Shown here: positions 58,940-64,000 of the stretch, piece by piece | How positions within the stretch are numbered: position 1 is the first letter of the stretch | Layout: every line of letters begins with the position of its first letter | Source: Hoyosella subflava DQS3-9A1 | Lineage (GTDB): Bacteria; Actinomycetota; Actinomycetes; Mycobacteriales; Mycobacteriaceae | Length of the DNA: 64,000 nt | Direction of reading: 5' to 3' | NCBI RefSeq assembly: GCF_000214175.1 | Contig: NC_015564.1 | Span: 3,472,001 to 3,536,000 of the forward strand | Program-made: the position numbers and the translations under genes | Notes under the pieces: model-generated | Database searches by the model: none | What the model saw: only the letters and a program-made list of their open reading frames with translations | What the model was told of the DNA's origin: nothing

Positions 58940-59986
58940 TCAGTCCTTAGAAGCGGTGGCGCCGCCCCACAGGTTGATCCCCGCATCGACGGCATGCGCC
59001 TCGATGGCAGCGATCTCTTCGTCGCTGAAGTCGAGGTTCTGCACCGACGCGAGACTGTCCTCCAACTGTTCGACACTTGAGGCACCAATTAGCGCTGAGG
59101 TCACTGAATGATCCTGCTTGCGGAGAACCCACGAGATCGCGAGCTGCGCCAATGATTGCCCCCGGGAAGTCGCGATCTCGTTGAGCGCCCGCACGTACGC
59201 GAGGTTTCCCTCGGAAAGCATGCTTTCAGACAAGCTCTTGCCTGCCGCCGCTCGGGAACCGGCAGGCACCCCGCCCAGGTACCGGTCAGTCAGCAGACCC
59301 TGCGCCAACGGCGAGAAGGCAATCACCCCGAGACCTTCGTCGTGGGCCGTTTCCAGCAAAGACGGATCACCCTGCTCCACCCAGCGGTTGAGCATCGAAT
59401 ACGACGGCTGGTGAATCAGCAGCGGTGTGCCCAGGTCGCGCATGAACTCAGCGGCTTTCCGCGTCAGCGACGGACTGTACGACGAGATACCTGCGTAGAG
59501 GGCTTTTCCGGACCGCACTGCCTGATCGAGCGCACCCATGGTTTCCTCGAGGGGTGTATCCGGATCCGGCCGGTGGCTATAAAAGATGTCCACGTAGTCC
59601 AGCCCCATGCGCCCGAGTGACTGGTTCAGCGACGCCAGCAGGTACTTTCGTGACCCGCCGAACCCATACGGGCCCGGCCACATATCCCAGCCCGCTTTGG
59701 TCGAGATGATCAACTCGTCCCGATATGGGCCGAAGTCCTCAGCGAGGACCCGGCCGAAGTTGATCTCCGCCGACCCGTACGGCGGGCCGTAGTTGTTGGC
59801 CAGGTCGAAATGGGTGACGCCGAGATCGAACGCCCGGCGCAGGATCGCGCGCTGTGTCTCCAGCGGCTTGTCGTCACCGAAGTTGTGCCACAGGCCCAGC
59901 GAGATCGCAGGCAGTTTCAGCCCGCTGCGACCGCACGCCCGGTATGGCATTGGCTCATAACGTTGCCCGGAAGCTTCGTACACCAC
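58940..59986 (-). CDS. aldo/keto reductase, YghZ-like
   Basis: 348 aa from a GTG at 59986, with AAGGA six bases upstream; the frame is open to 60067, but that would overlap dasR. Conserved start YRACGRSGLKLPAISLGLW, catalytic Asp and Tyr in HFDLANNYGPPYGSAE, Lys in IISTKAG, His in FYSHR, and the cofactor end ALIGASSVEQLEDSL. Length and NNYGPPYGSAE match E. coli YghZ, an L-glyceraldehyde 3-phosphate reductase. It lies just downstream of the dasR-like gene and is probably co-transcribed with it. Confidence 0.9.
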   Translation of the reverse strand: MVYEASGQRYEPMPYRACGRSGLKLPAISLGLWHNFGDDKPLETQRAILRRAFDLGVTHFDLANNYGPPYGSAEINFGRVLAEDFGPYRDELIISTKAGWDMWPGPYGFGGSRKYLLASLNQSLGRMGLDYVDIFYSHRPDPDTPLEETMGALDQAVRSGKALYAGISSYSPSLTRKAAEFMRDLGTPLLIHQPSYSMLNRWVEQGDPSLLETAHDEGLGVIAFSPLAQGLLTDRYLGGVPAGSRAAAGKSLSESMLSEGNLAYVRALNEIATSRGQSLAQLAISWVLRKQDHSVTSALIGASSVEQLEDSLASVQNLDFSDEEIAAIEAHAVDAGINLWGGATASKD

Positions 59987-60020
59987 GGCAAGTCCTTCCA
60001 GTCGTCGGTCAAGTTTTGCG

Positions 60021-60818
60021 CTAGCGCACCTGTCCAGTATTAGACCCACCTTGCGGGGACGTCTCATCCAGGCTCATCTGGAGCTGGTAGCGGTCTCCCC
60101 GATACGTCGAGATGGCGCGCTCGATGGGCAATTTCTCGCTGTAGGAAACCCGGTCGAAGACCAGGACCGGATCACCCTCAGTGATCTGCAGGTGGCGCGC
60201 CAGATCAGCGGGGCACGCACGTGCTGCGACTGACTGTTCAGCCCTGTTGATCGGCACGCCATATTTGCTATCGAACTGCTCGTACAGCGACGCTGTGAGA
60301 TCTGCAGTCAGCAGCTCTGGCAGATAGTTCGGGTTGTACCAGCCGTCGTCCACACTGATGGGCTGCTCGTTCGCCAGCCGTAACCGGACGACGTGAAATG
60401 CTCTCTCGCCCGGCCGCAGTCGCAGCGTCTCGGCCGCCTCGAGCGGAGGGACAGCCTGCTCGGCGCTCAGCACGCGTGTTGACGGCTGCGCACCAGCGCG
60501 GCGCATGTCCTCGTGGAACGAGGCTAAGTGTAGATGTGACCGCACCGTTCTGCGGGCAACGAAGGTACCCTTGCCGGGCACCCGCTCGAGGACCCCGTCC
60601 GCCACGAGTTGCCCAACAGCCTCGCGGACAGTGATCCGGCTGACGCCATACTCGTCGACCAGCTTGCGTTCACTGGGCAGCATGTCGCCGGGACCCAGCG
60701 CCGTTCGGCAGAGATCGTGAAGGATGGCGCGGAGCTGCTCGTGTTTCGGGATGGGCCCGTCAGAGAGAACCTGGTGCACCGCACGGCCTGGCAGGGCTTG
60801 GTTCTCGGACACAGTCAT
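60021..60818 (-). CDS. dasR: GntR/HutC-family repressor, DasR-like
   Basis: 265 aa from the ATG at 60818; a GTG at 60812 has better spacing from GAGAGG, and an ATG at 60866 lies inside the operator. The winged HTH is PIPKHEQLRAILHDLCRT, then GPGDMLPSERKLVDEYGVSRITVREAVGQLV and LERVPGKGTFVA. The UTRA ligand domain follows (RPGERAFHVVRLRLANEQPISVDDGWY). DasR of Streptomyces binds GlcN-6-P and controls GlcNAc uptake. Operators in front of this gene and of nagE/nagF share a core, so the gene likely represses itself and the nag/pts genes. Confidence 0.87.
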   Translation of the reverse strand: MTVSENQALPGRAVHQVLSDGPIPKHEQLRAILHDLCRTALGPGDMLPSERKLVDEYGVSRITVREAVGQLVADGVLERVPGKGTFVARRTVRSHLHLASFHEDMRRAGAQPSTRVLSAEQAVPPLEAAETLRLRPGERAFHVVRLRLANEQPISVDDGWYNPNYLPELLTADLTASLYEQFDSKYGVPINRAEQSVAARACPADLARHLQITEGDPVLVFDRVSYSEKLPIERAISTYRGDRYQLQMSLDETSPQGGSNTGQVR

Positions 60819-60856
60819 ACCTCTCACACATTCATCGTGGCGGGCAGCCTCAGTAT

Positions 60857-60884
60857 AGGTGGTCATTGCTGGTTATGACCACCT
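60857..60884 (-). promoter_or_regulatory. DasR-type operator before dasR
   Basis: AGGTGGTCAT (60857-60866) and ATGACCACCT (60875-60884) are perfect 10-bp arms around 8 bases. Within it CTGGTTATGACCA (60869-60881) is identical to the core of the nagE/nagF site. It lies about 40 bases upstream of the likely dasR start, fitting autoregulation. Confidence 0.75.
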
Positions 60885-60900
60885 GTGTCGAAGGATCCGG

Positions 60901-60992
60901 AAGGATTTTCCCTCCTGAAGAGGGGGAATCCTTCACGATTTCGCCACCCACATATGGCGAAGGCCCCCGGGGACATGTCCACGGGGGCCTTC
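60901..60992 (-). terminator. two hairpins after the Bax inhibitor-1 gene
   Basis: Closest to the gene is an 11-bp perfect stem GAAGGCCCCCG/CGGGGGCCTTC (60959-60969 with 60982-60992) with the inner palindrome GGACATGTCC. Further on, a 14-15-bp stem containing two G-U pairs (60901-60914 with 60920-60933) has a 5-base loop. Together they lie between the dasR promoter and the stop at 61007, and would insulate the two units. Confidence 0.75.
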
Positions 60993-61006
60993 GGGTCAAG
61001 CCAGGA

Positions 61007-61846
61007 TCATTCCTGGTTGAAGTAGCTGAGCAGACGCAGGATCTCGATGTAGAGCCAGACCAGGGTGATGGTCAGGCCGAGTGCGACACCCCAGGCTGCG
61101 CGCTCAGGAGCACCCTGCCGAATCATCTCATCCGCTGCGTCGAAGTCAATCAGGAAGCTGAAAGCTGCCAGACCGATAACGAAGAGCGAGAAGATGATCG
61201 CCAGCGGCCCACCGTCACGGAGACCAAAGCCGCCTTCCATGAAGAAGCTCGCGACCAGGTTGCCGATCATGAGCACAAGCGCACCAAAGATGCCGGCGAC
61301 GATCATGCGCGTCATACGCGGCGTCACGCGGATAGCACCCGTCTTGTACACGACGAGCATGCCGAAGAACACACCGAATGTGCCCAGGACCGCCTGGCCG
61401 ATCAGTGCGCCCGCCGAGATGCCGGTCACCATGACGTTGCCGAACAACCACGAGAGGCCACCAACGAACAAGCCCTGCGCGGCCGCGTAGCTGAGCACGA
61501 TGGCCGGGTTGTCCATCTTCTTGCCGAAGACGGCGACCAGCACGAGGACCAGACCGACGATCATGCCGCCGAACACGAGAATCGGAGCAAGACCCGGGTT
61601 TGTGTTGGTCAAGTAGTAGGAGAGAATCGCGGTGACGGTCAGCACCCCAAGGGTGGTGCCGGTCTTGGTGACGACATCGTCAACCGTCATCGCCCGTTCT
61701 GGCGCCGAAGGCGTGTACTGCGGCGCAGTCTGCTGACCGTACTGATAGGCGGCCTGCGAAGCGCCTGCCGCCCCGCTGCCGAATGTTGCGTAACCCCCGG
61801 GGCCTTTCGGCAGGTTCTTGAACACCGGGTTGCTGCTGGTGCGCAC
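61007..61846 (-). CDS. Bax inhibitor-1/YccA family membrane protein
   Basis: 279 aa from a GTG at 61846 with GGAAGGGA eight bases upstream; family members start (M/V)RTSSNPVF. A hydrophilic Gly/Tyr/Gln-rich N-terminus of about 50 residues precedes seven membrane segments. BI-1 features include the acidic residues in FLIDFDAADEMIRQGAPERAAWGVALGL near the last helices, which form the pH- or Ca-sensing pair in BI-1 structures. Function in actinobacteria is unknown. It is followed by two hairpins. Confidence 0.88.
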   Translation of the reverse strand: MRTSSNPVFKNLPKGPGGYATFGSGAAGASQAAYQYGQQTAPQYTPSAPERAMTVDDVVTKTGTTLGVLTVTAILSYYLTNTNPGLAPILVFGGMIVGLVLVLVAVFGKKMDNPAIVLSYAAAQGLFVGGLSWLFGNVMVTGISAGALIGQAVLGTFGVFFGMLVVYKTGAIRVTPRMTRMIVAGIFGALVLMIGNLVASFFMEGGFGLRDGGPLAIIFSLFVIGLAAFSFLIDFDAADEMIRQGAPERAAWGVALGLTITLVWLYIEILRLLSYFNQE

Positions 61847-62089
61847 CGTGGACGTCCCTTCCATTCTCTGCTGGGCTTCTGCACATTGAACCGGTCCAGT
61901 GCCCGCTGGTGTCTCCCGTTTCTGCATCGTCAACGAACATGCCTGCCGGTGAGTTCCCCGTCTTCACGGGTGCACCTGGGCCGGTCGCTGATCGCAGGTA
62001 TCGACGACTGGAACTTTACCTGGTCTTTGCCCCTGGTGTCTGTGTGGCGAGGCACACCGCGATGACGCCCTGGTGACTTCTTGGCATCA

Positions 62090-62611
62090 TCAGCGAATCG
62101 GGAACTCATGAAAGATGTGAAAAGCTCTGTTCGAGTACACGAGTGGGAGCGCGGTCGATTCGTCCTGGGTCACGCCGAGAACTTCGGCGGCCACAATTGA
62201 CGAGTTGCCCACATCAAGGTGCCCGAGTTGGCGGCAGCGGATCTGCGCCTTAGTTTCCAGCAAGAACGGCTCACCCGTCGGAAGGTAATCCCACGCCATA
62301 TCGTCGCCGAACCGGACACTCCCCGGCGTCGCGAAGGTCCTGGCGAGCTTCAGGTCTCCAGCGTCGAGCAGGTGTACCACAACGGTGTCCGCGCTTCGCA
62401 CAATCTGCGCGGACGACGTCAGCGTGGAAATCGTAAAGGAAAGCGCGGGCGGATCGAGACTCACCGAGGCTACTGAGGAAGACAGGATGCCTGCCGGACC
62501 GTCAGGTCCGGCAGCCGAGATAATCGCAAGCCCGGCCGGGTGGCGGCGGAAAGCATTACGGAACAGGTCACTCACCGACGGCGACGGCTGCGCCTCGTGA
62601 CCTACTGACAT
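62090..62611 (-). CDS. flavin reductase domain protein
   Basis: 173 aa from the ATG at 62611; the frame is open to 63031, but that region is antisense to another gene. Flavin_Reduct fold: FRRHPAGLAIISAAGPDGPAGILSSSVASVSLDPPALSFTI (shown only as landmark; FMN loop around SSSVASVSLDPP), VVHLLDAGDLKLARTFA, and HLDVGNSSIVAAEVLGV. Such proteins supply reduced flavin to two-component monooxygenases or act on their own. No monooxygenase is adjacent. Confidence 0.85.
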   Translation of the reverse strand: MSVGHEAQPSPSVSDLFRNAFRRHPAGLAIISAAGPDGPAGILSSSVASVSLDPPALSFTISTLTSSAQIVRSADTVVVHLLDAGDLKLARTFATPGSVRFGDDMAWDYLPTGEPFLLETKAQIRCRQLGHLDVGNSSIVAAEVLGVTQDESTALPLVYSNRAFHIFHEFPIR

Positions 62612-62741
62612 CGCCCGTGTCCTTTCCGTTGCTGTCACTGCCCCATCGACCATAGAGCGAGCATGGTTGATTGTCTGCCGCAAGGTATACCCTCGCGGGA
62701 GTTCGAGTATCCGCCGCACGAGGAAATGAGGATCAGACACA

Positions 62742-63122
62742 GTGGCCGACGGGGACCGGAAGTACAGCCTGAAGCTGAAGCTGTGGGTTGCCTTTGGAGT
62801 CGCTGTGCTCGCGCTCACAACAGCTTTCGCTGTCATGTGGTCACAGCGGGACCGGGGAATACCGGAGAGCCTCGCCCACGTGTATTGCGAGGAGACGGTG
62901 CAGTCCCTGGTCGACATACCGGAGGACGCACGGTTCAAAGGAATTACCGCATCACAGAATGACGCGCTTGACTGGCAGATCCAGGGACAGGTCAACGGCG
63001 AGAATGCCGACGGCGAGGACGTCGACGCCACTTACCACTGCGATATCAGCGGCGATGCTGACGGGCTCATGCAGAGCATCACCGTCGACATCGATGGCGA
63101 GCGGTCGATGGAACACCCGTAG
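62742..63122 (+). CDS. small membrane-anchored exported protein, unknown
   Basis: 126 aa from a GTG at 62742. One membrane span at about 12-32 (LWVAFGVAVLALTTAFAVMW) after a basic start, then an exported acidic domain of about 95 residues with two cysteines (VYCEETV and YHCDISG) that may form a disulfide. Composition is strongly acidic in the second half. I do not recognise the family. It is divergent from the flavin reductase gene. Confidence 0.65.
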   Translation: MADGDRKYSLKLKLWVAFGVAVLALTTAFAVMWSQRDRGIPESLAHVYCEETVQSLVDIPEDARFKGITASQNDALDWQIQGQVNGENADGEDVDATYHCDISGDADGLMQSITVDIDGERSMEHP

Positions 63123-63459
63123 TCAACGCTCCGGTTGATCTGTCCGTCTGGCTGCGGTCCCACGTTTCACCTGCTATCCGCGATGCGAACCCAGCGAAAC
63201 TGACTTCCGCGCTGGCGTTGCGAGACGCCATCGTGCAGGTCGCTCGCGCTTTCAGCCGCGACGAAACCGCCTCCCCCACCGACATTTCCGTCATTGACGA
63301 GGCCGCACGCGAAAGTGATATTCCACCTCAGCTACGGCGGACGACTGCTACCTCATTTCTTGCGATACCTCACGCCCCGGTACCACGAGATGGTGCTCAA
63401 TGAAACGCTGCGGCAACCGCACGAAGATGCGCGCACGCAATGCCCGCAACGAACGATAG
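63101..63459 (+). pseudogene. decayed ABATE/CGNR zinc-finger regulator
   Basis: The 360 bases before the VOC gene hold no intact gene but a recognisable remnant. One frame from about 63101 to 63403 reads TPVVNAPVDLSVWLRSHV, LALRDAIVQVARAF and TDISVIDEAARES, the N-terminal ABATE domain of CGNR regulators, with no proper start. A second frame (63400-63459) reads MKRCGNRTKMRARNARNER and stops, the C-terminal CGNR finger. The first cysteine pair and the linking region are missing, and the two parts are out of frame, so the gene has lost its 5' end and middle. The beginning overlaps the end of the upstream small gene. Confidence 0.7.
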
Positions 63460-63480
63460 ATAGGTGAGTTGCGCCTTCGG

Positions 63481-63906
63481 CTAGCCAGTCAGCGTCCGCT
63501 GAATCTCATCGGGTGACAGATCTCCACTCTTCTGGGCGACCATCCACACGTGCCCGAACGGATCCGCCAGGCGCCCAGCACGTTCCCCATAGAATTGGTC
63601 GCGGACCGGGAAGATCACGGTTGCGCCGTGCTCCATCATTCTGTCGGCCACAGCTTTCGCATCGTCGGTGTAGAGCGCAAGGATCACAGGTGTGCCATTC
63701 ACGTTATCGGGCGACGGATCGGTACCGTCCGCATCTTTCACCGCCACCGTGACACCGCCAATCACGACCTCTGAATGGACGATCCTGCCGTCGTTGTCGG
63801 TGTAGCGGCACCGTTCCTCGGCACCAAGCGCCTTGACATAGAAACCAATTGCCGCCGCTCCATCGGACACCACCAGCCTGGGATATACAGTCTCGATCTT
63901 CGCCAT
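63481..63906 (-). CDS. VOC family (glyoxalase/PhnB-like) protein
   Basis: 141 aa from the ATG at 63906; an extension to 63990 is not conserved-looking. The PhnB-type vicinal oxygen chelate fold shows in YPRLVVSDGAAAIGFYVKALGAEE, SEVVIGGVTVAVKDADG, VILALYTDDAKAVADRMMEHGATV and the C-terminal YGERAGRLADPFGHVWMVAQ. Metal-dependent and non-enzymatic members exist; the function here is open. The remaining bases to 64000 hold no gene I can recognise. Confidence 0.87.
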   Translation of the reverse strand: MAKIETVYPRLVVSDGAAAIGFYVKALGAEERCRYTDNDGRIVHSEVVIGGVTVAVKDADGTDPSPDNVNGTPVILALYTDDAKAVADRMMEHGATVIFPVRDQFYGERAGRLADPFGHVWMVAQKSGDLSPDEIQRTLTG

Positions 63907-64000
63907 ATCCCCATGGTCCTTGCTAGGACTGCGCTGTGGCTTGGAAAATCTGGAACTATTCGCCGTCCCACCGCTGTTCCGGTGGCTCACGTAAACTTGT

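Noticed and set aside
60866-62065. 399-codon plus-strand frame opposite the Bax inhibitor-1 gene
   Set aside because: Very rich in Asp, Glu, His and Arg because it mirrors membrane-helix codons; shadow.

Overview
The window is a 64-kb piece of chromosome from a GC-rich actinobacterium of the order Mycobacteriales. The evidence is mycothiol metabolism (mca), actinobacterial-only families (DUF4245, DUF4307, DUF6542, Rv1109c-type lipid-droplet protein, PIN-PhoH2), frequent GTG starts, and gene order. From 1.4 to 51 kb the backbone runs collinear (inverted) with M. tuberculosis H37Rv Rv1111c back to Rv1074c, as I remember that gene order: DUF6542, ispH, Rv1109c, xseA, xseB, DUF4245, glpX, fumC, phoH2, glyA, coaA, Z-prenyl synthase, hemolysin III, DUF255, Rv1083, mca, DUF4307, greA, metB, cbs, GDSL hydrolase, thiolase. 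A Rhodococcus- or Hoyosella-like genome is my guess; the species cannot be fixed from this. I see no mobile element, tRNA, rRNA or CRISPR array.

Layout. 0-9 kb: start of sbcD, rmuC, the isoprenoid enzyme ispH, exonuclease VII (xseAB), gluconeogenic glpX and fumC. 9-16 kb: phoH2, glyA, a DUF885 peptidase-like gene, coaA, a cis-prenyl synthase and a hemolysin-III membrane protein. 16-20.6 kb: an insertion relative to M. tuberculosis, with a TetR-controlled ABC-2 exporter and a class I DAHP synthase preceded by a Trp/Tyr/Phe-rich leader peptide. 20.6-27.1 kb: the mca operon, greA, an FMN reductase and metB.

27.2-46.8 kb is the main accessory block, lying between metB and cbs. It holds a TetR gene followed by an AidB-like acyl-CoA dehydrogenase and two crotonases; a SorC-type regulator divergent from a transketolase-transaldolase pair; a lone molybdopterin oxidoreductase; an SDR and FAD-oxidase pair; an EamA exporter; glutaryl-CoA dehydrogenase; a sulfane-sulfur module (TauE exporter plus persulfide dioxygenase-rhodanese) with matching CsoR/CstR-like operators; and a SoxR-DoxX redox module with SoxR boxes.

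46.9-52.8 kb returns to the conserved backbone (cbs, GDSL hydrolase, thiolase) followed by a lipoprotein serine protease. 52.8-60.9 kb is a compact, apparently complete N-acetylglucosamine PTS regulon: nagE(IIC)-ptsH-ptsI-nagA-nagB on one strand, nagF(IIB)-crr(IIA) divergent, and a DasR-like GntR repressor with an aldo/keto reductase. The same 13-base operator core (CTGGTTATGACCA) lies in front of nagE/nagF and in front of dasR. 60.9-64 kb carries a Bax-inhibitor-1 membrane protein, a flavin reductase, a small anchored protein, a decayed CGNR zinc-finger gene and a VOC protein.

The most notable non-coding signals are the DAHP synthase leader with mutually exclusive pairings, the paired sulfur operators, the two SorC operator-like sites exactly 21 bp apart, and a large nested inverted repeat in front of glutaryl-CoA dehydrogenase.
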